A DNA stretch of 64,000 bases, taken from the NCBI GenBank assembly GCA_035525375.1, contig DATLEI010000093.1:1-64000 (forward strand), given 5' to 3'. Position 1 is the first letter of the stretch. Each line of letters begins with the position of its first letter. Shown one piece after another: positions 50,332-59,204 of this stretch. The DNA is from JALZBN01 sp035525375 (lineage in GTDB: Bacteria; Actinomycetota; Acidimicrobiia; Acidimicrobiales; AC-14). Both the position numbers and the translations under genes were made by a program. The notes beneath the pieces were generated by a model, which had not been told where the DNA came from, made no database searches, and worked only from the letters and a program-made list of their open reading frames with translations.

Positions 50332-53300
50332 GTGACCCGCGCCCACACCAACGTGACCGGCGCAGCGCGTGGTGTCGCTCGCAGCCTGCTCGCCAGCCTC
50401 GATCGCTGGGCTCCCGGCGCGGCCGGCCGGGTACGCGCCGCCATGGGCCGAGTGCCCGACGACGTCGCACCAGGCGCCCAGGCCGGCGCCAGTGTCAGCG
50501 TCGGCAGATCGAAGGCGGTGCGCCCAGGAGAATGGCTCGACCGGTCCTGGGACTTCGACCCCGCCGAAGGCGACCTGCCGTGGATGCACCGCTTCCCCTT
50601 TGTCGTCGACCCTTCCCTGCGTGACCGGCCCGCGCTCAATGTTCTCATTCCTGGCCTGCGCGCCGGTGACCTGTCAGGTGGCCCGAATACAGCGATCCAG
50701 CTGGCCTGCCGTCTGGCAATGCGGGGGCAGGCGGTTCGGTTCGTGAGTACTGACGTCGAGCTCGATGACGCCGACGCCCTTCGCCGCCATATGGAGCAGC
50801 TCGTTGGCGGCGCGCCCGATGTGGAAGTGACGACCGCCCAGGGTTCCAGGGCACTCTCAATCGGGGAGAACGATGTTTTCCTGGCGACTGCGTGGTGGAC
50901 CGCTCAGGTGGCCCGTCGGCTCATGGCCAAGACCCGGGCGATGCGCTTCTTGTATCTGATCCAGGACTATGAACCGCTGTTCTTCCCGGCGTCGACCACC
51001 TCGGCACTGGCCGAGGAGACCTACTCGCTCGATCACATCCCGATCGTCAATTCCCGCCTGCTGCTCGATCACCTGCGTGCCGCCGGAGTTGGCCGGTTCG
51101 CTGACCCGGAGTTCTCGGCCCAAGCGATCGTCTTGGAGCCGGCGGTCGACGTTGCGCAGTTCCGGCCTCGGGAGCGGACCGGCGAGGTTCGGCGCCTTTT
51201 GCTCTATGCCCGCCCGAGCAACGGCCAGCGCAACCTGTTCGAGTTGGCAGTGGCCGCGCTTCGGCTGGCCGCGCGCCGGGGCGCCTTCGACGGCGCGCAC
51301 TGGGATCTGGTTGGCATCGGTGAACCCTTCCCCGACCAAGTCGTAGGTGATCGACTCGTGCTGCGTCCCCACCCTTGGATGACGGTTGACGAATACGCCG
51401 CCCTGATGGGTTCCAGCGACATGCTTGTCTCGCTCATGTTGTCCCCTCATCCCAGTTACCCGCCGCTGGAAATGGCCGCCTCGGGTGGCCTTGTCGTCAC
51501 CAACTCCTACGGGGTCAAGACAACAGGCCGCCTCCAGGAGTTGGCGCCCGCCATGCGCGTCGCCGAGCCCACCGTTGAAGGCGTCGCCGACACCATCGCT
51601 GCCGTTACCCGGGAGGTCTCTCTCGGTTCCCGACCAGCCCCGGACCTCTCGCTACCGAAGAGCTGGGACGACGCACTCGCGCCGGTCCTTCCCCGGGCGG
51701 AGGCGGCCATCAACGACCTCCGGCGCGCGCCGGATCGGCTCGACGAGGCATGGCGCGCCGTTCCCCGCAGCGACTACGACAGCCACCGCTTGGCCCGTAT
51801 GGCCGACCGCCGAGCCCTTTATCAGGGCCCAGTAGCCCGGGGAATGTTCAGCCTGCTGACCCCGGCCTGGAACACCGACGCCGGCTATCTCCGGGTCCTC
51901 GCCCGCAGTGTCCTTGAACAGGGCGACGCCGGTGACTTCGAGTGGGTGCTCACCGACAATGGCTCCGACCGGCCGGACACCATCGCCCTGCTCGACGAGC
52001 TGGCCCGCCACCCAGCAGTGCGTTTCGAACGGCTGGCGACCAACAAGGGCATCATCGCCGGCATGAGGAACTGCCTCGAGCGGGCCTCGAACGACTACGC
52101 CGTCGCCCTCGACCACGACGACCTGCTCGCGCCGGACGCGCTGCGTGTCGTGGGGGACACCTTGGAGGAGAACGGCCTTCCCGCCCTCTTCTATACGGAC
52201 GAAGATTGCATCGACCTCGACATCTTCCGCCGCCCCAATCACAAGCCAGGGTGGGACCCCGTCTTGTTCGGCAACTCCTGTTACGTCGCTCATCTCAGCG
52301 GCATCCGCCGGGAGCTCGCGCTCGAGCTGGGGGCCTATACCGACGAGAGCGCCGACGCCAGCCCCGACTGGGACCTGTTTTCGCGCGCCGTCGTCGCCGG
52401 CCACGCGCCGCTCCACATCCCCGAGATCCTCTACAGCTGGCGGGTGCACGCCGAGTCGACCGCCAGCGGGCACGAGGCCAAGTCGAACGTCGCCAGCTCT
52501 CAGGAACGAGCGGTGACCCGGCTCTTGGCGGCCGTCCCGAACGCCGCCGACTTCACGCTCGAGCGCAACCCTCGTAGCCCGGGCGCAAACGACTGGTGGA
52601 CGCGTCGCCGGCGCGCCGGATCAAACGACCTCCCAACGGTCGCGATCCGACCCGAGCTTGAACCTGAGCAACTGGCGAAGCAGATCGCCGCGATCGCAGG
52701 ACACAGTCGGCTGGTTCACCTCCAAGCCGACGGCGTCCAGCCGGTCGACGATGAATGGCGCTGGGAGTGCCTTGGACTGGTGGAGCGGTTCCCGGATACG
52801 GCGGTTGTCGGGGGTCGCATCATCAATGACCACGTGGTGATCGGCGCCGCCGGCTACTTCGGTTTCGGACGCGGTTGGGACGGACCCGAGGTCGGCCAGG
52901 ACACCGACGATTTCGGGCATCTCGACCTCACCGCCAAGCAGCACTCGGTCGACGTCGTCCCCGCCGACCACTGCGTTGCTGATCCTGCGCTCGTCATCGC
53001 CGCTGCTGAGGTGCTCGCCCTTCGGGGTCAACCACTGACGTTGCTGGCGCCGTGGTTGGGAGTGTTGGCGCGCCGGCGCGGCCTCCGCTGTGTCGTGTCT
53101 CCCCATGTGCTCGCCGACGGTGCCCCTACGTTGGATTACTGGGTGACGGCCGCGCAGCGGCACTCATTCCTGGTCGAACATTCCGACCTGTTGGGAACAA
53201 CGCCAACGCTCTCGTCGCGCCTTGATCTGCGCGCCGGGCGGGCCTTCGCGCCGGTCGACGATGTCACTCGTGCCAACCACGTGGCCGAACTCCTCAGCGG

Positions 53301-53334
53301 TGAGGGTGAGGGCGACGGTGGTCCGGTTGAGTGA
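50332..53334 (+). CDS. WsaF-like GT4 - GT2 fusion glycosyltransferase
   Basis: A 1000-residue protein. A GT-B module (about 98-445) comes first, with LNVLIPGLRAGDLSGGPNTA, LYLIQDYEPLFFPAST and SPHPSYPPLEMAASGGLVV. This is the same WsaF-like type that lies at the C-terminus of the 45107-48124 protein. A GT-A module follows (about 502-740) with FSLLTPAWNTDAGYLRVLA, DNGSDRPDTIALL, ALDHDDLLAPDALRVV and PDWDLFSRAVVAG. The last 260 residues look like a further, degenerate GT2 relative (VVGGRIINDHVVIGAAGYFG). It starts with a GTG. The end overlaps the DUF2142 gene. Confidence 0.9.
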   Translation: MTRAHTNVTGAARGVARSLLASLDRWAPGAAGRVRAAMGRVPDDVAPGAQAGASVSVGRSKAVRPGEWLDRSWDFDPAEGDLPWMHRFPFVVDPSLRDRPALNVLIPGLRAGDLSGGPNTAIQLACRLAMRGQAVRFVSTDVELDDADALRRHMEQLVGGAPDVEVTTAQGSRALSIGENDVFLATAWWTAQVARRLMAKTRAMRFLYLIQDYEPLFFPASTTSALAEETYSLDHIPIVNSRLLLDHLRAAGVGRFADPEFSAQAIVLEPAVDVAQFRPRERTGEVRRLLLYARPSNGQRNLFELAVAALRLAARRGAFDGAHWDLVGIGEPFPDQVVGDRLVLRPHPWMTVDEYAALMGSSDMLVSLMLSPHPSYPPLEMAASGGLVVTNSYGVKTTGRLQELAPAMRVAEPTVEGVADTIAAVTREVSLGSRPAPDLSLPKSWDDALAPVLPRAEAAINDLRRAPDRLDEAWRAVPRSDYDSHRLARMADRRALYQGPVARGMFSLLTPAWNTDAGYLRVLARSVLEQGDAGDFEWVLTDNGSDRPDTIALLDELARHPAVRFERLATNKGIIAGMRNCLERASNDYAVALDHDDLLAPDALRVVGDTLEENGLPALFYTDEDCIDLDIFRRPNHKPGWDPVLFGNSCYVAHLSGIRRELALELGAYTDESADASPDWDLFSRAVVAGHAPLHIPEILYSWRVHAESTASGHEAKSNVASSQERAVTRLLAAVPNAADFTLERNPRSPGANDWWTRRRRAGSNDLPTVAIRPELEPEQLAKQIAAIAGHSRLVHLQADGVQPVDDEWRWECLGLVERFPDTAVVGGRIINDHVVIGAAGYFGFGRGWDGPEVGQDTDDFGHLDLTAKQHSVDVVPADHCVADPALVIAAAEVLALRGQPLTLLAPWLGVLARRRGLRCVVSPHVLADGAPTLDYWVTAAQRHSFLVEHSDLLGTTPTLSSRLDLRAGRAFAPVDDVTRANHVAELLSGEGEGDGGPVE

Positions 53335-54991
53335 GGGCAAGGTCAAGCGGGGGACGGGCCTCCTCGTCTTTCTTGCACTGTGGCTCGTGTTCTGCAGCTG
53401 GGCCTTCGCCACTCCACTGTTCGGTGGTCCCGACGAGCCCACCCATTCGATACGCGCCGCGTCCGTGGCCCGGGGTCAGATCCTCGGGCCGGGCCGGCCG
53501 GGAGGTTTCACCTCGGTCACCGCCCCGGCGATCTACGACGAGATGGGAACCAAGATCTCGTGCTGGGTCCACGACTCCGAGATCACCGCAACCTGCGCGG
53601 GGGACTTTGTTGGGTCGGCCGAGGAGAAGGAGACGACGACCTACGTGGGTCGCTACAACCCCTTCTATTACGCCGCGGTCGGCGTTCCGTCTCTCGCTTT
53701 TCCCGACGACACCGGCATATACCTCATGCGGCTGATGAGCACAGCGCTGGCCGCGGCCCTCTTCACGTTTGCCGCTCTCGCCGCGATGCGGGCGCGGCGG
53801 CCGCCGCTGGCCCTCCTCGGACTGGCGTTCTGCCTTACCCCTATGGCGTGCTTCCTTGCCGGCGTGATCAATCCAAACGGGATGGAGATCGCGGCGGCTG
53901 CCTGCCTTTGGACGGCGGGTCTCCTCGTGTTCGATCCCCGCACCAGGGGCCCGGCGGCCATCGCCTTCACAGTGTTGGGCGCCAGCGTGCTTGCATTGTC
54001 GCGGGGGCTGTCACCGGTCTGGTTGGTGCTGATTGTCGCCCTGCAGGCACTTGCTGCCGTTCCCGACTGGGGCCGGTCGCTGTTCTCCGATCGCAAGTTG
54101 CGATTGCCGGCAGCTGTGGTTGTTGTCGTCGCCGGTGCAGCCGCGGTGTGGATCGTCTTTGCCGACGCGCTCACGGTGTTCCCGGTATCGAAGCCGCTCC
54201 ATGGATCGACAGCTGTTATCGCGTTGAGCATCCTCGGCAAGACCGATCCGTTCCTCCGGGAGATGATCGGTGAGCTGCAGTGGCTCGACACGTCAGTCCC
54301 GTCGCTGACCTATGCCGCGTGGTTCGTCGGCGTTGGCATGGTCACGCTGCTTGCATTCATCGTTGGGCGCGGACGGGTGCGGGTCGCCATCCTGGCCTGC
54401 GCGGTCCTTACCCTTCTGACGCCGCTCCTGCAGATCCCAAGTGTCCGCACGACCGGGTTGCTCTGGCAGGGCCGGTACTCACTGCCGCTTGCCATCGGAA
54501 TCCCCGTCCTGGCGGTGTACGCGTTGGCGGATACCAACGCCGAGATCTATGCCTTGGTGCGACGAATCGCTGCCGCGCTCGGGGTCGCGCTCGGTGTCGG
54601 TCTGGTCGCGGCCTTCTTTTGGGCCGGACGGCGCAACGCGGTCGGTACCGACGGTCCGTTCTGGTTCCTCGGGAAGGAGACATGGTCACCGCCGCTGCCC
54701 TTTGTCTTGCTGCTGGTCGGAAACGCCGTGGGCGTCAGCGTGCTGGTGGGGCTGTTCCTCAAGGTGACCCATAGCGTCAGTGCTCCGGGTATTGCTGACG
54801 TGCACCTGATCCGGCCCCCCTCGCCCCCGGTCGACCGCCCATCGCGGACCCGTCAGGCGACACTCCCGCCGAGCTCTCCCGACCTCGGTGAGGCCCTACG
54901 CGCGCAGAGCAGCGACGACGGCCTCTACGATGAGCCCGCCAGCCGGCACGATTCCGCCACACCAAATGCTGAACAGAGGGAGACGTCATGA
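53318..54991 (+). CDS. DUF2142 family polytopic membrane protein
   Basis: About 557 residues with around twelve membrane helices. The first outer loop carries PLFGGPDEPTHSIRAASVAR, the DUF2142 hallmark. A later loop has VGRYNPFYYAAVGVPSLAF, and the C-terminus is a soluble Pro/Ser/Arg tail. The DUF2142 fold is related to GT-C glycosyltransferases (PMT/ArnT-like), with the aspartate/glutamate of PDEPTH as likely catalytic acid residues. A role in transferring lipid-linked sugars to exported polymers is inferred. Of several in-frame starts I prefer the GTG at 53318 with GAGGG upstream (17-bp overlap with the GT gene). It overlaps the lipoprotein gene by ATGA. Confidence 0.87.
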   Translation: MVRLSEGKVKRGTGLLVFLALWLVFCSWAFATPLFGGPDEPTHSIRAASVARGQILGPGRPGGFTSVTAPAIYDEMGTKISCWVHDSEITATCAGDFVGSAEEKETTTYVGRYNPFYYAAVGVPSLAFPDDTGIYLMRLMSTALAAALFTFAALAAMRARRPPLALLGLAFCLTPMACFLAGVINPNGMEIAAAACLWTAGLLVFDPRTRGPAAIAFTVLGASVLALSRGLSPVWLVLIVALQALAAVPDWGRSLFSDRKLRLPAAVVVVVAGAAAVWIVFADALTVFPVSKPLHGSTAVIALSILGKTDPFLREMIGELQWLDTSVPSLTYAAWFVGVGMVTLLAFIVGRGRVRVAILACAVLTLLTPLLQIPSVRTTGLLWQGRYSLPLAIGIPVLAVYALADTNAEIYALVRRIAAALGVALGVGLVAAFFWAGRRNAVGTDGPFWFLGKETWSPPLPFVLLLVGNAVGVSVLVGLFLKVTHSVSAPGIADVHLIRPPSPPVDRPSRTRQATLPPSSPDLGEALRAQSSDDGLYDEPASRHDSATPNAEQRETS

Positions 54992-55482
54992 AGCGGTGGG
55001 TCCCAGTCCTTGCAGTGGTCGCAGGTCTGGCGCTGAGCGCGTGCGGCTCTGACGATAAGGACTCAGCGACGGCGACCTCAACGACGGCTGCGACCGGCGC
55101 GACGCCAACCTCCCAGGCCTACACGGGCAACCCCGATAGCCGCTTCTGCCAGGTCGCCTCCGACGTCAGCCAGCGATTCGCGAATCTTGGTGTCGCGTTG
55201 CAAGGGACTGCCGACGGGCTTCGCAGCGCGATCAGCGGTCTCAAGACCGTCGTTGACGACGCCAAAGCTTCGGCCCCACCGGCGCTGAAAGGTGACGTAG
55301 ACGCTCTGGCCAACGCCTTCAACCAGTTCTCCGACCAGGTGCAGGCTGCGAACTACGAGCCGAAGGCCGCAGCGGCAGCAGTCGCCAAGCTTGGCACCGC
55401 TGACGTCCAGACCGCGGGTGGGCACCTGCAGGCCTACGGCCAGCAGGTCTGTGGCATCGGCACCCCGTCGTCAACGCCCTAA
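54988..55482 (+). CDS. Predicted lipoprotein of unknown function
   Basis: 164 residues with a lipoprotein signal: MKRWVPVLAVVAGLALSAC and lipobox LSAC, lipidated C19. A Thr/Ala/Ser-rich linker (about 25-45) leads to a helical domain (about 50-155), with FCQVASDVSQRFANLGVAL, a helix bundle and a second Cys near the end (GQQVCGIG). The pair C54/C155 could form a disulfide. It shows no recognised family, though small helical lipoproteins of this size are common in Actinomycetota. It is translationally coupled to the DUF2142 gene by ATGA. Confidence 0.8.
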   Translation: MKRWVPVLAVVAGLALSACGSDDKDSATATSTTAATGATPTSQAYTGNPDSRFCQVASDVSQRFANLGVALQGTADGLRSAISGLKTVVDDAKASAPPALKGDVDALANAFNQFSDQVQAANYEPKAAAAAVAKLGTADVQTAGGHLQAYGQQVCGIGTPSSTP

Positions 55483-55499
55483 ACCCAAGGGATCCATCG

Positions 55500-56456
55500 G
55501 TGCTCGCCTTGGCGGGGGGTGTCGGCGCGGCACGGTTCCTGGTCGGCGCAGTCGACGTCGTCGACCCGGCGCGGGTGACTGCGATCGTCAACACCGGCGA
55601 CGACGTGATGCTGCACGGTCTTCACATCAGCCCTGATCTGGACACGGTCATGTACACACTGGCTGCGGCGGTCAACCCCGAGACTGGCTGGGGGCTCACG
55701 GGCGAGACGTGGCGGGTCATGGAAGCGCTCGAGCGGTTTGCGCCAGCCCGGCCCTCAGACTCAATGGCGGGCATGACATGGTTCCGCTTGGGTGATCAAG
55801 ACCTGGGGACGCACCTGTATCGCACGCAGCGCCTGCGCGAGGGAGCACCACTATCGGTTGTCACTGCGGAGCTCACCTCGGCCTGGGGGGTTGGCGTGTG
55901 CCTGCTGCCCATGACCGATGACGCAGTGGAGACCCGGATGGTTGTGGCCGGCGAGGGCGAGATCGGCTTCCAGGACTACTTCGTCGCCCGGGCCCATTCC
56001 GTCGCCGTCGACGGCGTGCGTTTTGCGGGAGCCGGCGCGTCCCGGCCCGCGCCGGGCGTTGTCGAGAGCATCGAAGCCGCCGAGACCGTTGTCATCTGCC
56101 CGTCGAACCCGATCGTCTCGATTGGCCCGATTCTCGCGGTGCCCGGCATCATTGAAGCCGTCACGCGCCGGCGCGAGGCAACTGTCGCGGTGTCACCGAT
56201 CGTTGCCGGCGCGGCCCTGAAGGGCCCGGCGGCGCGCCTGATGTCGGAGCTCGGTCACGAGCCGAGCGTGGTGGGTGTGGCTCGCATTTACGCGCCGGTG
56301 GCCGCCACGTTGGTCATCGACGCTGCCGATGACGCTCTCGCGCCCGCAGTAGAGGCGGAGGGGATGCGTTGCGTCGTTGCGCCGACGGTGATGCACACGC
56401 CGGCGGTGGCCGCCGCTCTCGCCCGCACCGTTCTGAGCACGGCGGCCCGTCGGTGA
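55500..56456 (+). CDS. cofD: 2-phospho-L-lactate (or PEP) transferase of F420 biosynthesis, CofD/FbiA
   Basis: A 318-residue enzyme that joins the 2-phospholactyl (or enolpyruvyl) moiety to the deazaflavin Fo, giving F420-0 or its dehydro form. The N-terminal glycine-rich LALAGGVGAARFLVGA, the NTGDD motif (31-35), LHISPDLDTVMYTLAA, and later VVICPSNPIVSIGPIL and AVSPIVAGAALKGPA are all typical. The GTG start has AAGGGA about 8 nt upstream. It is directly followed by cofE with a GTGA overlap, the same order as fbiA-fbiB of mycobacteria. It lies inside a glycan locus but has no obvious link to it. Confidence 0.95.
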   Translation: MLALAGGVGAARFLVGAVDVVDPARVTAIVNTGDDVMLHGLHISPDLDTVMYTLAAAVNPETGWGLTGETWRVMEALERFAPARPSDSMAGMTWFRLGDQDLGTHLYRTQRLREGAPLSVVTAELTSAWGVGVCLLPMTDDAVETRMVVAGEGEIGFQDYFVARAHSVAVDGVRFAGAGASRPAPGVVESIEAAETVVICPSNPIVSIGPILAVPGIIEAVTRRREATVAVSPIVAGAALKGPAARLMSELGHEPSVVGVARIYAPVAATLVIDAADDALAPAVEAEGMRCVVAPTVMHTPAVAAALARTVLSTAARR

Positions 56457-57151
56457 GCGGAATCGAGATCATCCCCGTCGAGGGTCTGCCCGAGGTGCAG
56501 CCCGGTGATGTCTTGGCCCAGCTCATCGCCGATCGGGTGACCTTGCAGGATCGAGACGTCGTCGTTGTGACCCAGAAAGTCGTCTCCAAGGCCGAGGGCC
56601 GGGTTGTCGACCTCGACGAGTCCGATCTGGCGGCGCGCCAGGCGCTGGTCGAGGCCGAGTCGGTGCGGGTGTTGCGCCGGCGCGCTGGGCTGGTGGTCAG
56701 CGAGACGCGCCACGGGTTCGTCTGCGCGAACGCAGGCGTGGACGTGTCGAACGTGCCACGGGGGAAAGCTGCCCTTCTACCGGTCGACCCCGACCGGTCG
56801 GCGCGCCGTATCCGCGACGGTATCCGGGCCCGCGTCGCAGTTGAAGTGGGCGTGATCGTGTCCGACACTTTCGGACGGACCTGGCGCGTGGGCGTCACCG
56901 ATGTGGCGATTGGATGCGCCGGGATCGCCGCGGTCGTCGACCTTCGCGGCACCACTGACTCGGGGGGACGGACCCTCGTCGCAACCGAGGTCGCGGTCGC
57001 CGACGAGCTGGCCGGCGCCGCCGAACTGGTGATGGGAAAATCCAGCGAAATCGCAGTTGCGGTCGTGCGCGGGGTGGAGGGGTCGTGGTTCAGAGAGTCC
57101 TCGGCGCGCGCCGAGATCGTCCGTCCTCACCGAGAAGACCTTTTCCGCTAG
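56453..57151 (+). CDS. cofE: F420-0:gamma-glutamyl ligase CofE (FbiB N-terminal type)
   Basis: A 232-residue ligase that adds L-glutamate to F420-0 with GTP. IEIIPVEGLPEVQPGDVLAQ, VVVVTQKVVSKAEGRVVDLD, ETRHGFVCANAGVDVSNVP and VGVIVSDTFGRTWRVGVTDV match the family. It lacks the nitroreductase-like C-terminal domain of full-length FbiB (about 450 residues), so it is the stand-alone CofE form. The GTG at 56453 overlaps the cofD stop; the longer open frame from 56369 is not needed. The stop overlaps the convergent epimerase gene by 4 bp. Confidence 0.94.
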   Translation: MSGIEIIPVEGLPEVQPGDVLAQLIADRVTLQDRDVVVVTQKVVSKAEGRVVDLDESDLAARQALVEAESVRVLRRRAGLVVSETRHGFVCANAGVDVSNVPRGKAALLPVDPDRSARRIRDGIRARVAVEVGVIVSDTFGRTWRVGVTDVAIGCAGIAAVVDLRGTTDSGGRTLVATEVAVADELAGAAELVMGKSSEIAVAVVRGVEGSWFRESSARAEIVRPHREDLFR

Positions 57152-58101
57152 TCGCTATCCAGAGACTTCTCACGGAACCAGCGCAGGACGTTGCCGGCGC
57201 CGTCCTCGAGCGGCGTCCACGACGTCCACTCCAAGTAGGTCGCGGCGCGCGCCGGGTCGAGCGACGACCGAGCCAGCTCACCGGCGCGCGGTGGCGCGTA
57301 CACGGGTGGAGTGGTGGCTCCTGCGAGTTCAGCCATGACTGCGTAGAGCGTGTTCACCGACGTCTCGTTCCCTGTGCCGACGTTGAGCAGCAGGCCGCCG
57401 CCGCGCGTCGCAGCTCGGGCGAAGGCGTCGACGACATCGTCAACGTACACAAAGTCTCGCGTTTGTTCACCGTCGCCAAAGATCGTGCACTGCTCGCCGG
57501 CCAGAAGCCGGCCCGCGAAGATCGCCGCCACACCGGCCTCGCCACGAGGGTCCTGGCGAGGACCGTAGACATTGCCGAGGGCCAAGGTGGTGAACTCGAT
57601 GCCGTGCAGCTCGCGATAAGCCACCAGATAGTCACCGGCGGCCTTCTTCGACACCCCGTACGGTGACAGTGGCTTTTGGGGTGAAGACTCCGCTACGGGC
57701 AACTTGGTCGCCTCGCCGTACAGCGTGCCGCCGCTGGCCGCGAACACCACCTTGCCGGTTCCCGCCGCCCTTGCCCCTTCGAGCACGTTCAGGGTGCCAA
57801 GGATGTTCACCTCGGCGTCGAACACTGGGCGATCGACCGACACCCGGACGTCGGCCTGAGCCGCGAGATGGAACACAACCTCGGGTCGCCTGTGGGCGAA
57901 CAGGTCGACGATTGTCGGCGAGCGAACATCGAGCCGGTGGAAGGACAAATCATGCTTGGCGTCGGCGCGGGCGTTCGCCAGGTTGGACAGGGAGCCGTTG
58001 GAAAGGTCATCGACAACATCGACGGTGTGTCCCTCGGCGAGCAGCCGGTCAACGAGGTTCGAGCCGATGAACCCCGCCCCGCCGGTGACGAGAACGCGCA
58101 T
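57148..58101 (-). CDS. NAD-dependent sugar-nucleotide epimerase (GalE-like extended SDR)
   Basis: A 317-residue extended SDR. The Rossmann motif GGAGFIG (7-13), the catalytic serine in AASGGTLYGE (S123) and Y148-x3-K152 in SPYGVSKKAAGDY are all intact. PEVVFHLAAQADVRVSV and TRDFVYVDDVVDAFARAA are typical of UDP-glucose 4-epimerase relatives. It would interconvert UDP-glucose/UDP-galactose or a related pair; substrate choice cannot be read from the sequence. It follows the nucleotidyltransferase gene after 2 bp and ends in a 4-bp convergent overlap with cofE. Confidence 0.9.
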   Translation of the reverse strand: MRVLVTGGAGFIGSNLVDRLLAEGHTVDVVDDLSNGSLSNLANARADAKHDLSFHRLDVRSPTIVDLFAHRRPEVVFHLAAQADVRVSVDRPVFDAEVNILGTLNVLEGARAAGTGKVVFAASGGTLYGEATKLPVAESSPQKPLSPYGVSKKAAGDYLVAYRELHGIEFTTLALGNVYGPRQDPRGEAGVAAIFAGRLLAGEQCTIFGDGEQTRDFVYVDDVVDAFARAATRGGGLLLNVGTGNETSVNTLYAVMAELAGATTPPVYAPPRAGELARSSLDPARAATYLEWTSWTPLEDGAGNVLRWFREKSLDSD

Positions 58102-58103
58102 GC

Positions 58104-59204
58104 TCAGTTGGTACCGAGCGGATCGCTCGATGGCACCCTGGCACCGCTGAGATGGCTGCCCGCATCGATGTGAACGGCCGGGCCTACGACTGTCAGCTCA
58201 GAAAGGCGAGACTTCTCGCCGATGACGGCAGCCTCGCCGACGAGGCACTGTTCGATCACCGCGTCGGCCTCGACGATGACCCGGGGGAGCAGGACTGAGT
58301 CGCGGACCTGGGCTCCGGCGCGTACGACCACGCCAGACCCCAGGACGGAACGGCTGACGTGGGCGCCGGCCTCCACGACGACATCGACGCCAAGGAAAGC
58401 AGGTCCCACGACCTCGCCCTTTACGACGGCATTTCCATGGGACCAGACGCCTTCCGGCCCGGCGACCGCTCCTTTGACCGGGGCGCCGGCGCGCCGCTCG
58501 CCGATGAGGTCGAGATGCGCCTGGAGATAACGCTCGGGTGTTCCGGTGTCAGTCCAGTACGCGTCGGACACGGAGGCGAACAGCACGCCGTCTGCGGCCA
58601 TGAGGGGAAAGACGTCGCGCTCGATCGACACGGCCCTTCCATCGGGAATCCGATCGAGTACGGAGGGCTCCAGCACATAGGTGCCGGCGTTGACGTCGCC
58701 GCCATGCGAGTGAGTGGCGTCGGCCGGCTTCTCCACGAAAGCCCGCACTCGCCCGTCCTCGTCAGTGGACACCAAGCCAAACGCGGAGGCGTCGTCGACG
58801 GTCGTGAGCGCGATGGTGGCCTCGCCGCCGCGAGCATCGTGAAACTCGACGAGGACGCCGAGATCGAGGTCGGTGAGTACGTCACCGTTCACAACCACGA
58901 AGCGCTCGTCGATGCCGGCTTCGCGAGCGGCGAACCTGACCGCGCCGGCCGTACCGAGCGGCTCGGGCTCGACCGCATGCGAGATGGTGAGGCCACAGAC
59001 CTGGCCATGAGGGGCCACAGCGAGGAACGACTCGGGTCGGTAACCGAGCGAAAGGATGGCCTCGGTTACCCCGTGCTTCGCCAGATGGCCGAGGACGCGC
59101 TCGATCATCGGCACCTCCACGATCGGCAACACCTGCTTGGGGACAGTCAGGGTTAGCGGTCGGAGGCGCGTACCCGCGCCGCCGACCAGCACCACTGCCC
59201 TCAC
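58104..59204 (-). CDS. Sugar-1-phosphate nucleotidyltransferase, mannose-1-phosphate guanylyltransferase-like
   Basis: A 366-residue enzyme with the catalytic motif GGAGTRLRPLTLTVPKQVLP (8-27), VVVNGDVLTDLD, VRAFVEKPADATHSHGGDVN and YWTDTGTPERYLQAH. Residues about 245-355 form a left-handed beta-helix with hexapeptide turns (VVVEAGAHVSRSVLGSGVVV). This architecture is common in actinobacterial GDP-mannose or UDP-sugar pyrophosphorylases, and I lean to GDP-mannose. The start overlaps the upstream stop by GTGA. It supplies an activated sugar for the locus. Confidence 0.88.
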   Translation of the reverse strand: MRAVVLVGGAGTRLRPLTLTVPKQVLPIVEVPMIERVLGHLAKHGVTEAILSLGYRPESFLAVAPHGQVCGLTISHAVEPEPLGTAGAVRFAAREAGIDERFVVVNGDVLTDLDLGVLVEFHDARGGEATIALTTVDDASAFGLVSTDEDGRVRAFVEKPADATHSHGGDVNAGTYVLEPSVLDRIPDGRAVSIERDVFPLMAADGVLFASVSDAYWTDTGTPERYLQAHLDLIGERRAGAPVKGAVAGPEGVWSHGNAVVKGEVVGPAFLGVDVVVEAGAHVSRSVLGSGVVVRAGAQVRDSVLLPRVIVEADAVIEQCLVGEAAVIGEKSRLSELTVVGPAVHIDAGSHLSGARVPSSDPLGTN

